A stretch of 64,000 bases of DNA from Gemmatimonadota bacterium (GTDB lineage: Bacteria; Gemmatimonadota; Gemmatimonadetes; Longimicrobiales; Gaopeijiaceae): the NCBI GenBank assembly GCA_041390105.1, contig JAWKQO010000003.1:310001-374000 (forward strand), given 5' to 3'. Below, in pieces: positions 9,918 through 17,905 of the stretch (positions within the stretch are counted from its first letter, which is position 1; every line of letters begins with the position of its first letter). Under the pieces are notes generated by a model. That model did not search any database. It was not told where the DNA came from and worked only from the letters and a program-made list of their open reading frames with translations. The position numbers were made by a program, and so were the translations under genes.

Positions 9918-9998
9918 CGACAATCAGGCGACGTCGGCCGGCCCAGCCCGTGCCGATCCGAGGGAGTCCCCAGCGGCCACTGGGGACTTCTTCGTTTT
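9918..9998 (+). ncRNA. Candidate small RNA or transcription attenuator leader
   Basis: Promoter-like TTGACA/TAACGT upstream and a canonical terminator at 9965-9998 bracket about 80 bases with no reading frame of note. That is the signature of a short intergenic sRNA, or of a leader whose terminator controls the downstream gene at 10217. I do not recognise an Rfam family. Expression is inferred from these two signals only. Confidence 0.4.
9965..9998 (+). terminator. Rho-independent terminator upstream of the gene at 10217
   Basis: AGTCCCCAG (9965-9973) pairs perfectly with CTGGGGACT (9980-9988) around the loop CGGCCA, followed by TTCTTCGTTTT. No protein gene ends just before it on this strand, so it must end a short transcript or act as an attenuator. 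Confidence 0.8.
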
Positions 9999-10216
9999 CG
10001 GGGGTCGAACGCTCTCTTCCGACCCCGCCCTCCCCCGCAGTGCAACCACCGGCCCGGCCAGGCCGGTGTGCTCCCAGCGGCGAAGGGACGCACAGGATAA
10101 CCAACTGTTTCCCTGGCGAGCAAGAAGCGCGGGTTCGGCCTGCTTGCTGCCTGACCAGCCCGGGCACACCTTGCCCGTTTCGCACGTTCCAGCCGGCTTT
10201 GAACCAAGCAGGGATC

Positions 10217-10891
10217 ATGCCCAGCGACGGGTCCGACCCGCTCCGGCCCCGACGCGCCCGCTCCATTGGTTTCCTCGACCGAGACGGCGAGCGCTGGGCC
10301 TGTTTCCTCGTCACCTGGCGGGCGGGTGCCCACCGCTGGAAAGGGCATCTGCTCTTCCGCGACTCGGAAGGCGGACGAGACGTCGAGACCGCCGAGTTGT
10401 TCTTGGGAGACTCCGAGAACGAGATCGATCGAAGGGCCCGCAGCTTGGGTCGTCCGCTGCTCTCGGCTTTGCTCGATTCCGCGCTGGAGGTCGAGGCCCG
10501 TCAGGCCGCCGAGTCACCGCCCTCGCTGCGGTGGATGCGGAGCCTGCTCAGCCGGAACGCGTCGGAAGCCGACGACCGTGGCGTGGTGGGGCTCCCTTCC
10601 GAGGTGCAGCTCCGCTCGCGTTATGCGTCCTACCGTATAGATCAGGTCGGGCACCTCGTGGCGCTGCTGGCGCCGGAAGACTTCGATGCGGTGGTTCAGC
10701 GCATCCTGGGAGGACTTCCGATGCGCTTCGGCATGAAGGACCGGTTGCAGTTCGCCATGGCCGTGGTAGAGCATCTGGAGAGGCTGCTGCCGCTGCCCCC
10801 GTACGAGGTCTGGCGGGACGACTATCTGGCCGCGACGGCCGAGCACGAGCGGTACTCGGCGCAGCTCCGCGAGGGCGCCGAGCTGCCCTGA
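10217..10891 (+). CDS. Unknown two-domain protein, beta domain then helical domain (copy B)
   Basis: 224 residues from the ATG at 10217 (preceded by CAGGGATC); an upstream frame runs through the terminator hairpin and is unlikely to be translated. Residues about 14-90 (ERWACFLVTW, HRWKGHLLFRD, then RPLLSALLDSAL) resemble the C-terminal half of the product of 8222-8836, and residues about 130-215 (RYASYRIDQVGHLVALLAPED, then PLPPYEVWRDDYLA) resemble its N-terminal half. The two proteins thus carry the same domains in swapped order. No named family is recognised; it is soluble, without a signal peptide. A terminator or sRNA precedes it. Confidence 0.6.
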   Translation: MPSDGSDPLRPRRARSIGFLDRDGERWACFLVTWRAGAHRWKGHLLFRDSEGGRDVETAELFLGDSENEIDRRARSLGRPLLSALLDSALEVEARQAAESPPSLRWMRSLLSRNASEADDRGVVGLPSEVQLRSRYASYRIDQVGHLVALLAPEDFDAVVQRILGGLPMRFGMKDRLQFAMAVVEHLERLLPLPPYEVWRDDYLAATAEHERYSAQLREGAELP

Positions 10892-10990
10892 GCCAGAGCG
10901 GCTTTACGCTGGGAGAGGTTCCAGAGCCCGTCGAAACTTCGGCTGGACCCCAGCGCGTAGGGGCCCCCGGACCCAAAGGAGTGCTGACCA

Positions 10991-12424
10991 ATGAAGTGGA
11001 GTGCGACGGGGATGGTGGCGTTGTGCGGCTGGCTTGCCCTCGGACAGCCCGCAGAGGCACAGACGCTGAGCACGTGCTCCGACGCACGGCTCGGGGAGGA
11101 CGCCCGCTGCGGTACCATGGCCGTCCGCGAAGACCGCTCGCGCCCGGATGGTCGCATGATCGACCTCAACATGGTCTTGCTGCCCGCCTCGGGGGCGAGT
11201 CGCGCCGAGCCGCTGTTCCTGCTCGCCGGAGGTCCCGGCCAGGCCGCGACCGACCTCGCTGGCCTGGCGCTCGGTCCGTTCGCACCACTGCGCCAGACAC
11301 GCGATATCGTCTTGGTGGATCAGCGAGGGACCGGAGGCTCCAATCCGCTCGATTGCCCCAGTGGCTCCGCCGAGGACCCGCGCAAGTCGTTCGGCGCCCT
11401 GTTCCGCCCGGCTGAGCTGGCCGCCTGCGCCAAGCGGCTGTCCGCTCACGCAGACCTGACGCTGTATCGGACCGACGAGGTCGTGGCCGATCTGGATGAG
11501 GTACGAGAGGCGCTGGGGTACGAGCGGGTGGTCCTTTGGGGCGGTTCGGGGGGAACGCGCACGGCACTCGTATGGGCCAGGTCCTTTCCGGACCGCGTGG
11601 CCGCCATGGTCCTGGACGGCGTGGCGCCAACGGATTTCACGGCGCCCAGCCCCTACGCGCCCGGCGTGCAGCGCTCCTGGGAGCGCGTGGTGGAGGACTG
11701 CGCAGCCCAACCGGCCTGCGCGGCCGCGTTCCCCGACCTTCCCGGAGACCTCGATCGGGTTCTTGCACGCTTCGATGCGGGACCTGTCTCGACGACCGTG
11801 GCAGTGGACGAAAACCGCGCTGTGCCCGTGACCATGACGCGGGGCGATTTCGGATACGCGCTGCGGGGCCTGCTCTATGGGGCTCGCACCGTGGCCTACG
11901 CCCCTGCGCTGGTGCACGGGGCCGCGCAGAGCGGAGACCTGTCCACGTTCGCGCGGCTGCTCTGGCAGCGGGATGTGGCGGTCAACCAGGGCGTCCAGGT
12001 CGGAGTCCACTTCGCCATCTTCTGCGCCGAAGATGTGCCCTTCCTCACGCCCGCCGCAGACGCGGCCGCCGCGGGGACCTTCGTGGGGACCTACCTGCTG
12101 GACCAATACCGTGCGGCCTGTGACGCTTGGCCCTCCGAGCCCGTTGCGGCCGCCTACCGGGAGCCCGTGCGGGTGGACACGCCCACCCTGCTGTTTTCCG
12201 GCTACTACGACCCGACCACCCCCGCCGAGCAGGCGGACCACGTGGCGCGCTCGCTGCCCAATTCCAGGCACATCGTGGTCAGGGACCAGGCCCACGGGGC
12301 CGAGTTCGGCTGCGGGCGCCCGGCAGTGCTGGCCTTCCTGACCCGCGGATCCCTGGAGGGCCTACCCGAGGTGTGTGGGGAGGTGGGGCCGGTGACGTTC
12401 GAGACAGAACCACCGGCGTCCTAG
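10991..12424 (+). CDS. Secreted alpha/beta hydrolase, proline iminopeptidase/TAP-like
   Basis: 477 residues with a signal peptide cleaved near ALGQPAEAQ. The oxyanion motif FLLAGGPGQA, the DQRGTGGSN motif after strand 4, and the nucleophile elbow WGGSGGTR are in the usual order; TLLFSGYYDPTTP supplies the Asp and DQAHGAEFGC the His. The spacing of the late Asp and His and the C-terminal segment fit the tripeptidyl-aminopeptidase-like (TAP) group of the S33 family, periplasmic enzymes that release N-terminal residues or short peptides. The elbow has Gly where many relatives have Tyr (GSGG, not GSYG). Start ATG with AAAGGAG upstream. It is a single gene before rpsU. Confidence 0.8.
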   Translation: MKWSATGMVALCGWLALGQPAEAQTLSTCSDARLGEDARCGTMAVREDRSRPDGRMIDLNMVLLPASGASRAEPLFLLAGGPGQAATDLAGLALGPFAPLRQTRDIVLVDQRGTGGSNPLDCPSGSAEDPRKSFGALFRPAELAACAKRLSAHADLTLYRTDEVVADLDEVREALGYERVVLWGGSGGTRTALVWARSFPDRVAAMVLDGVAPTDFTAPSPYAPGVQRSWERVVEDCAAQPACAAAFPDLPGDLDRVLARFDAGPVSTTVAVDENRAVPVTMTRGDFGYALRGLLYGARTVAYAPALVHGAAQSGDLSTFARLLWQRDVAVNQGVQVGVHFAIFCAEDVPFLTPAADAAAAGTFVGTYLLDQYRAACDAWPSEPVAAAYREPVRVDTPTLLFSGYYDPTTPAEQADHVARSLPNSRHIVVRDQAHGAEFGCGRPAVLAFLTRGSLEGLPEVCGEVGPVTFETEPPAS

Positions 12425-12509
12425 GGGAGTCCGGCCCCATAGGGCCCGCGAGGGTTCGGGGGCGGCCCCGCGCCGAGCCCACGGAACCGAACCCCCGTCG
12501 GCCCGTCCC

Positions 12510-12538
12510 TTGCAACCGGCCCGGACCCGGCCTAGCTT
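12510..12538 (+). promoter_or_regulatory. Likely promoter of rpsU
   Basis: TTGCAA (12510-12515), 17 bases, then TAGCTT (12533-12538), in the 180-base gap before rpsU. The spacing is ideal and the hexamers are fair matches. It would leave a leader of about 60 bases. Confidence 0.45.
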
Positions 12539-12604
12539 TAGCGTTCTCTGCCCCCGCGACGGGGCGGAGCCGGAATCAACTCACCCCCGGTGGGAGCAGG
12601 GACC

Positions 12605-12808
12605 TTGGAAGTCGTCGTTCAAGACAACGAGAGCCTCGAGCGGGCGCTCCGGCGCTTCAAGCGCAAGGTGCAGCGCTCCGGGCTCTATTCGGAGCTCAGG
12701 AAGCGCCGCTTCTACGAGAAGCCGAGCGCCCAACGCAAGCGGAAGCGGGAAGCAGCCATTCGCCGGGAGCGTCGGCGCCAGCGCCGCTCCACCGCACCCC
12801 GCGCCTGA
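12605..12808 (+). CDS. rpsU: 30S ribosomal protein S21
   Basis: Small-subunit protein that helps initiation and anti-Shine-Dalgarno access. 67 residues when begun at the TTG at 12605, which yields the normal S21 start (M)EVVVQDNESLERALRRFK; no ATG exists in the right place, and GGGAG (12592-12596) is correctly spaced 8 bases before the TTG. Conserved features include RRFKRKVQRSG, the KRRFYEKPSAQRKRK motif and a very basic C-terminal tail. It is monocistronic with a promoter upstream and a textbook terminator downstream. Confidence 0.94.
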   Translation: MEVVVQDNESLERALRRFKRKVQRSGLYSELRKRRFYEKPSAQRKRKREAAIRRERRRQRRSTAPRA

Positions 12809-12836
12809 CCTCCCGCCACTCCGGCGGCTGAACGAC

Positions 12837-12868
12837 GGCCCGACCTCTTCGAGGTCGGGCCTTTTTTT
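12837..12868 (+). terminator. Rho-independent terminator of rpsU
   Basis: GGCCCGACCTC pairs perfectly with GAGGTCGGGCC (11 bp, loop TTC), followed by seven T residues at 12862-12868. It lies 28 bases after the rpsU stop and only 5 bases from the stop of the convergent gene. Confidence 0.93.
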
Positions 12869-12873
12869 GTTGT

Positions 12874-13752
12874 TCAGACCTCCAACGCCACCGGCTTCTC
12901 ACCCGTCCAGTCGTAGAAGCCCTTGCCGGTCTTCCGACCGAAGCGGCCCATGGCCACGATGCGCTTGAGCAGCGGCGGTGGCGCGTAGCGCTCCTCCCGG
13001 TACTCGTCGAACATGATCTCCGAGATCCGGTAGAGGGTGTCGATGCCCACGAAGTCGCACAGCGTGAACGGGCCCATCGGGTAGCCGCAGCCCAACATCA
13101 TGCCGGTGTCGATGTCTTCGATGCTGGCCACGCCCCGCTCCAATTGGCGGATGGCGTCCAGCATGTACGGCACCAGCAGCAGGTTGACCACGAACCCGCT
13201 GTTGTCCTTCGCGGTAATGGGTGTCTTACCCACCTTTTTCGCGAATGCGAACGCCGCGTCGAACGCCTCCTTGCTGGTGACGATGGTCTTCACCACCTCC
13301 ACCAGCTTCATGACGGGCACCGGATTGAAGAAGTGCAGGCCCACCACGCGGTCGGGACGGCTGGTCGCAGCGGCCATGTCGGTGACCGTGAGCGAGCTGG
13401 TGTTGGACGCGAAGATGGTCTTGGGTCCACAGAGCGTGTCCAACTCCCCGAACAACTCGTTCTTGGCCGCCATGTCCTCGACGATGGCTTCGATGATCAG
13501 ATCGCAATCGGCCATGTCGGACAGCTGGGTGGTGAACGCGGTGCGGCCGAGTGCGGCGTCGCGATCCTCGGCCGTCATCTTCTCCTTCTCCACCGCCTTG
13601 CCCAGCGACTTCTCGATGCGCTTGCGGCCGGCGGCCAACGCCTGGTCGTCGACCTCACGCACCACCACGTTCAACCCAGCCTTGGCGCTGATCTCCGCGA
13701 TCCCGCTTCCCATCAGCCCGCAGCCGACCACACCTACCTTCTTGATCTCCAA
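12874..13752 (-). CDS. 3-hydroxyacyl/3-hydroxybutyryl-CoA dehydrogenase
   Basis: NAD-dependent enzyme oxidising (S)-3-hydroxyacyl-CoA in beta-oxidation or butanoate metabolism. I set the start at the TTG at 13750-13752 because AAAGGAG lies 7 bases upstream and the product then begins LEIKKVGVVGCGLMGSG, as in the family; this gives 292 residues, the usual size. The Rossmann motif GVVGCGLMGSG, ASNTSS, the catalytic GLHFFNPVP and the C-terminal NSGFVVNLLL and GYPMGPFTLCDFVG are all intact. It belongs to the same minus-strand run as the thiolase, with an unknown membrane protein between them. Confidence 0.92.
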   Translation of the reverse strand: MEIKKVGVVGCGLMGSGIAEISAKAGLNVVVREVDDQALAAGRKRIEKSLGKAVEKEKMTAEDRDAALGRTAFTTQLSDMADCDLIIEAIVEDMAAKNELFGELDTLCGPKTIFASNTSSLTVTDMAAATSRPDRVVGLHFFNPVPVMKLVEVVKTIVTSKEAFDAAFAFAKKVGKTPITAKDNSGFVVNLLLVPYMLDAIRQLERGVASIEDIDTGMMLGCGYPMGPFTLCDFVGIDTLYRISEIMFDEYREERYAPPPLLKRIVAMGRFGRKTGKGFYDWTGEKPVALEV

Positions 13753-13826
13753 GGCCCTGCTCCTTTCGTCGTAGTGCTGATCGGTTCGTTCGAATGGCGC
13801 CCGGTCGAGATGCTCGACCGCCGCGC

Positions 13827-14696
13827 TCAAAGGTCTTCGTCGAAACCCAGCTCCTTGGCCACGCCGCCGAAGTGCCGGGATACCCATTTGCGCCAGGACG
13901 GCGGGGGCGGCGCCAGATCCTCGCCCCGCTCCAACGCGTCCAATACGCCCTCCACCTCCAGCCGCACCCGCTCCAACTGGCTCAGGTAGTTCCGCCCCAC
14001 CAGGTAGGAGATGCCGCTGGCGAGGCCGGCGCCTACCGCCACCCCCGCGGCGATCCCCAGCGCCAAGGGAGCGATGGCCGCAACGGCGAAGCCGGTCGCC
14101 ACCGCGCCGGCTCCCCCACCCACCACGCTGGAGACGATGGCGCCGCCCAGGTTCTCTCCGTGGATGCCGGGATCGACGGCCAACTCGACGGCGACGGCAT
14201 CCTCGCGCACCGGACTCAACGAGACTTCCACACGCTTGGCGGACGCGATGTAGTAGCGCTTGCCGGTGGAGCTGGCCGCCCGCGCGATCTGTGAGGCCCA
14301 GTCCTTGGCCGGCCAGTAGACCATCTGGTCGGCGCCCTTGCGCACGGGTTGCAACAGCCGGCCGCCCACCAGGAACTGATCGAGCTTGTCGGCGATCGCC
14401 TCACGAGAACCGGGCACCACGCGGGATACGCGCACCCTGGGGTTCGCGACCAGCGCACCCCAGGCGCTCTCCGGCAACACGCCTGATCGCACCTCCGCCA
14501 GTGCCTTGCGGACGTGCTCGTCCGGCAGGCCCACCTCGTTGGCGATGCGGAACAGCTCCGCCTCGGACAGGCCAGAGCCGGCCTCCGGCTCCCGCGCCGC
14601 CAACTCGGAGGCGCGGCGGATGACCTCTTCGAACTCACGACGGCTGAGGCCTTTGCCTCGACTGTCGTAGGGGACCAGGTCCCGCTTGTCCGCCAT
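13827..14696 (-). CDS. Unknown membrane-associated protein with a Gly/Ala-rich hairpin
   Basis: 289 residues from the ATG at 14694-14696. The N-terminal 70 residues form a charged helical module (SRREFEEVIRRASELAARE, then LSEAELFRIANEVGLPDEHV) that looks like a small EF-hand-like or SHOCT-like regulatory helix pair. A middle region of beta character follows, then two adjacent Gly/Ala-rich hydrophobic segments (about residues 195-245) that could form a membrane hairpin, and a short amphipathic tail. I cannot name the family. It starts 22 bases after the thiolase stop, so it is probably co-transcribed with it. Confidence 0.6.
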   Translation of the reverse strand: MADKRDLVPYDSRGKGLSRREFEEVIRRASELAAREPEAGSGLSEAELFRIANEVGLPDEHVRKALAEVRSGVLPESAWGALVANPRVRVSRVVPGSREAIADKLDQFLVGGRLLQPVRKGADQMVYWPAKDWASQIARAASSTGKRYYIASAKRVEVSLSPVREDAVAVELAVDPGIHGENLGGAIVSSVVGGGAGAVATGFAVAAIAPLALGIAAGVAVGAGLASGISYLVGRNYLSQLERVRLEVEGVLDALERGEDLAPPPPSWRKWVSRHFGGVAKELGFDEDL

Positions 14697-14718
14697 GGGC
14701 GCCGTCCGTCGCGACGTA

Positions 14719-15924
14719 CTAGAGCGCTTCGACCACCACGGCGCCGCCCTGGCCGCCTCCGATACAGGCGGCACCGAGACCGTAGCGCCCGCCCCTCCGC
14801 TTCAGCTCGTGCAGCAGATGGATGGTGATGCGTGCACCGGACGCCGCCAGGGGATGGGTGATGGCGATGGCACCGCCGTTCACGTTGGTCTTTTCAGGGT
14901 CGAGGCCCAGATCCTTCTCCACCGCGCAATACTGCGGAGCGAAGGCCTCGTTGATCTCCACCAGATCCATGTCGTCCAACGTCAGGCCCGCACGCTCCAG
15001 CGCCTGACGCGAGGCGGGCGCCGGACCGATGCCCATGATGCGGGGATCCACGCCGACGAACGCCCACGACACCAGGCGCCCGATGGGCTGCAGCCCCTGC
15101 TGCTCGGCCCAACGCGCGTCGGCGATCACCGTGCTGGCCGAGCCGTCTCCGATCCCGGACGCATTGCCGGCGGTGACGAACCCGCCTTCACGGAAGTAGG
15201 GCTTCAGCGCGGAAAGCGCCTCCAGCGTCGTGTCGGGACGCATGTGCTCATCGTGCGCGAAGTCGACGGTGCCCTTGCGCGACCGGATGGAGACCGGCGT
15301 GATCTCCGCCGCGAAGTGCCCTCCGTCCCAGCCGGCCTTGGCGCGCTGTTGACTGCGTAGCGCCACCTGATCGGACCACTCGCGAGTGACGCCGTACTTG
15401 TCACCCAGCTCCTCGGCGGTCTGCGCCATGGTGAGCCCGCAGTTGGAGTCGAGCAGCGCAGCCCAAAGGGCGTCTTCGAAGTACTTGCCGGGATCGCCCA
15501 GACGCAGTTGTCCCCAGCGTGCGCCCCGCACGACGTGCGGCGCCTGGCTCATGGACTCGGTACCGCCCGCCAACGCCACGTCCGCCTCGCCCAGCAGGAT
15601 CTCCTGCGCTGCGCTCACGATGGCCTGGAAGCCGGACCCGCACAGGCGATTCACGGTGAGGGCCGGCACCTCGTTGGGCAGGCCGCAGCCCAGCCCCACG
15701 TGCCGGGCCAGGTAGATGGCATCCGCCGACGTCTGGAGCGCGTTGCCGTACACCACGTGCCCGACCTGCCCCGGCTCGACGCCAGCAGCCGCCAGCGCCG
15801 CCTTTCCCGAGACCACGCCCAGCTGGGTGGCGCTGAAGTCCTTGAGACTCCCGCCGAAGGTGCCGAACGCAGTGCGTTTGCCGGAGAGAAAGACGATGTC
15901 CTTATCCTGACCCTGGGTCCCCAT
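14719..15924 (-). CDS. Thiolase, acetyl-CoA C-acyltransferase
   Basis: 401 residues. Catalyses the reversible condensation or cleavage of acyl-CoA (acetyl-CoA or 3-ketoacyl-CoA thiolase). The acylated cysteine is in VNRLCGSGFQ near residue 94, NEAFAPQ supplies the Asn/Glu motif, THPLAASGAR supplies the catalytic His, and GAACIGGGQG the second catalytic Cys. The usual GHPLGASG is here THPLAASG, a small departure. GGGAGG lies 4 bases before the ATG. With the nearby dehydrogenase and hydratase it forms a distributed set for fatty-acid or butyrate metabolism. Confidence 0.93.
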   Translation of the reverse strand: MGTQGQDKDIVFLSGKRTAFGTFGGSLKDFSATQLGVVSGKAALAAAGVEPGQVGHVVYGNALQTSADAIYLARHVGLGCGLPNEVPALTVNRLCGSGFQAIVSAAQEILLGEADVALAGGTESMSQAPHVVRGARWGQLRLGDPGKYFEDALWAALLDSNCGLTMAQTAEELGDKYGVTREWSDQVALRSQQRAKAGWDGGHFAAEITPVSIRSRKGTVDFAHDEHMRPDTTLEALSALKPYFREGGFVTAGNASGIGDGSASTVIADARWAEQQGLQPIGRLVSWAFVGVDPRIMGIGPAPASRQALERAGLTLDDMDLVEINEAFAPQYCAVEKDLGLDPEKTNVNGGAIAITHPLAASGARITIHLLHELKRRGGRYGLGAACIGGGQGGAVVVEAL

Positions 15925-16116
15925 CCAACCTCCCTATCGTGAATCGACGCGCCGCCTCGGGGGGTGGGTCCGCACGAGAGGGAGGCACCGTGCCGAGGTC
16001 GACGGAAAAGGCAGCACGGGGCTTACCCCCCGCCGGGCGGTGCGTTCACTGCGGACAGCGGTGGTGGAGACGGGGTTACGCGGGCATGGATCGGGGCTCG
16101 CTGGAGGCGGCCCCGC

Positions 16117-16614
16117 TCAGCTTCCGGACCGCTGATAGCTCATGGGGGGCAAGCCCATCTGGCGGCGAATGAAGGCCATCTGACCTACGTGGTAGGACTC
16201 GTGCTGGGCCAGGAAGGCGATCGTGTCCACCAGGGTTCCCCCGTCGATGGGGAAGCGCTGCGTGGTCTGGCGCTGCAGGTCGGAGGCCTTGAGTCCGTCC
16301 AGCGCGTTGGCCAGGCGGGCGCTGGCGCCGCGGAACGCGGACAGGATGGCGCCGAAGGAAGGCATGTTCTTCACGTCGTCGATGGAGCGGGCCGCACCCA
16401 ACGATTCGGTGAGGGGGTTGGGGGCCGAAGCACCCAAAGCCTCCAGCAGGTGATAGCGCGCATCAGCCAGGTGAGCGACCAGGAAGGCGATGCTGTTTCC
16501 GCCCCCGGGCAAGCGCCGATTGGCTTGCCCTGAGTCCAGATCGGCCACGCAGTTGGCGACGAGGTCGGTGTTCAGCGCGAAGATGTCGGCAAGCGGACGT
16601 ACCCTGGCGTCCAT
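16117..16614 (-). CDS. DinB-family protein
   Basis: 165 residues forming a DinB/YfiT-like four-helix bundle. Conserved histidines of the metal site appear in LVAHLADARYHLLEAL and in the C-terminal HESYHVGQMAFIRRQMGL motif, the family hallmark. Members include thiol S-transferases (for example bacillithiol-dependent enzymes) and many of unknown activity, so the substrate cannot be stated. It starts 10 bases after the stop of the GspE-like gene and closes a minus-strand operon. Confidence 0.82.
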   Translation of the reverse strand: MDARVRPLADIFALNTDLVANCVADLDSGQANRRLPGGGNSIAFLVAHLADARYHLLEALGASAPNPLTESLGAARSIDDVKNMPSFGAILSAFRGASARLANALDGLKASDLQRQTTQRFPIDGGTLVDTIAFLAQHESYHVGQMAFIRRQMGLPPMSYQRSGS

Positions 16615-16624
16615 GCGTCCTCCG

Positions 16625-17890
16625 TCAGACCCCGGCGGTCTGATCCAGAGTCCAGTCCAGTAGCCCGTCGGGTCCCGTCTCCGCTCTCAGCTCCCAGACG
16701 ACACCGGAGCGCATGGCGTAGTCACGCTGCGCGGCATCGCGGGGACGGAAGAACAGCACCGGAGCGACGCTGGCGACGGTCGACCACCACTCCTCGGCGT
16801 TTCCATCCAGGGCCACGCTGGCCGCTTCGAAACGGAACTCCCTCAGGCCACGAAGCGCCTTGTCACGGCCGGCGGCGGTGGAAGGGAGCACCTGAACGAA
16901 CAGGTCGTCGCTCTCGTGGATGGGTGTGTCACTGACGGCCACCGCACGAACGGGCGGCTCCAACGTCAGGTCGGGCAGCCGGTGGTGCAGACGATCGCCA
17001 ACCACCGGGTCATTCGTGGTGAACAGGAACTGCCCGACACCCGACGAGACGAGCATGCGCAACTCGCTCACCAACGCCCGCTCCGGAGCGCTGATGCGCG
17101 GCGCCTCCTGGTCCACACGGAACACGAACTCCTCGCCGCTGGCCGCCACCAGACGCTGGACCTCCACGTCGATCAGCTCGTCGCCCGCGGAGAGGCGGCC
17201 CTTCCACTGGTGGTTGCCCGGCGCCGCGTCTCCGCCGGGCGAGGGAGACAGCAACCGGTCGAGTGCCGCGCGTGAGTCTGCCGTCATGGGCATACGATCG
17301 ATGCGGCCTTTGTGGGTCTCGTACCATCCGGTCACGGCGCCCCGGCGCACCGACATCCCGAGGCAGGTGGCGCGGGTGGACAGCGCCACCGCTACGAGGT
17401 CCTCGACCGTGGCCGGCTCCATCGCGGTGACGGGCACCTCCTCCACAACCTCGTCGAAGGCGTGCTGGATCAGCTCACGGATCTTGGTGGCGGAGGCGAG
17501 TCCCAACTCGACCTTCAGACCGCTGCGGGTCTCGAGCTCCTCGAGCGCGTCGGACCACGCCGGAGAATCGACCACCACGTGGAGCGTGTCCGACGTACGC
17601 AGGACCGGCAGGGTCAGATGGCGGATGGCCCACTCGGGGGAGACCATCCGGGCGGTCTCCAGGTCGATGGACGCGGGGTCGGGGAAGACGTAGGGGATGT
17701 CGAACTGGGAGGCGAGCCCCCAGTCCAGCTCCTCACGCGTCACCAGGCCGAGGGCCAGCAGGGCTTCACCGAAAAAGCCGCCTTCCTGTCTCTGGAAGTC
17801 CAGGGCCGCCTCGACGTCCCGCTCGGTGATCCTCCCGAAGCTCTGGAGGATCTGGCCGATCATGCTGTGTCCGACGCTCGTCTGCGCCAC
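16625..17890 (-). CDS. MshEN-domain protein with a degenerate GspE/PilB-like ATPase region
   Basis: 421 residues. Residues about 10-150 form the MshEN/T2SSE N-terminal domain found in type II secretion and type IV pilus ATPases (GQILQSFGRITERDVEAAL, LGLVTREELDWGLASQFD, IPYVFPD), which in some homologues binds c-di-GMP. The rest resembles the GspE ATPase in outline (a region like ATCLGMSVRRGAV and RIDRMPM), but where Walker A is expected the sequence is LVSSGVGQFLFTTND, with no GxxxxGK[ST], and I see no Walker B or Cys4 zinc motif. It is therefore probably a non-catalytic sensor or adaptor. No pilus genes are adjacent. Confidence 0.65.
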   Translation of the reverse strand: MAQTSVGHSMIGQILQSFGRITERDVEAALDFQRQEGGFFGEALLALGLVTREELDWGLASQFDIPYVFPDPASIDLETARMVSPEWAIRHLTLPVLRTSDTLHVVVDSPAWSDALEELETRSGLKVELGLASATKIRELIQHAFDEVVEEVPVTAMEPATVEDLVAVALSTRATCLGMSVRRGAVTGWYETHKGRIDRMPMTADSRAALDRLLSPSPGGDAAPGNHQWKGRLSAGDELIDVEVQRLVAASGEEFVFRVDQEAPRISAPERALVSELRMLVSSGVGQFLFTTNDPVVGDRLHHRLPDLTLEPPVRAVAVSDTPIHESDDLFVQVLPSTAAGRDKALRGLREFRFEAASVALDGNAEEWWSTVASVAPVLFFRPRDAAQRDYAMRSGVVWELRAETGPDGLLDWTLDQTAGV

Positions 17891-17905
17891 GCGTGCTCCT
17901 TCGGG

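Larger units (their letters stand above)
9783..10216. other. 434-base gap with a promoter, hairpin terminator and long leader
   Basis: It separates two divergent unknown genes. On the plus strand it contains a promoter-like pair (9882-9911), a perfect terminator hairpin (9965-9998) and then about 218 bases before the ATG at 10217. The last part holds GC-rich palindromic stretches such as ACCGGCCCGGCCAGGCCGGT near 10046, but no recognised RNA family or tRNA. Confidence 0.5.

Noticed and set aside
9950..10216. N-terminal extension of the unknown gene at 10217
   Set aside because: The upstream in-frame start would run through a perfect terminator hairpin, and the extra residues are Pro/Arg/Gly-rich with no similarity to the related copy at 8222-8836.
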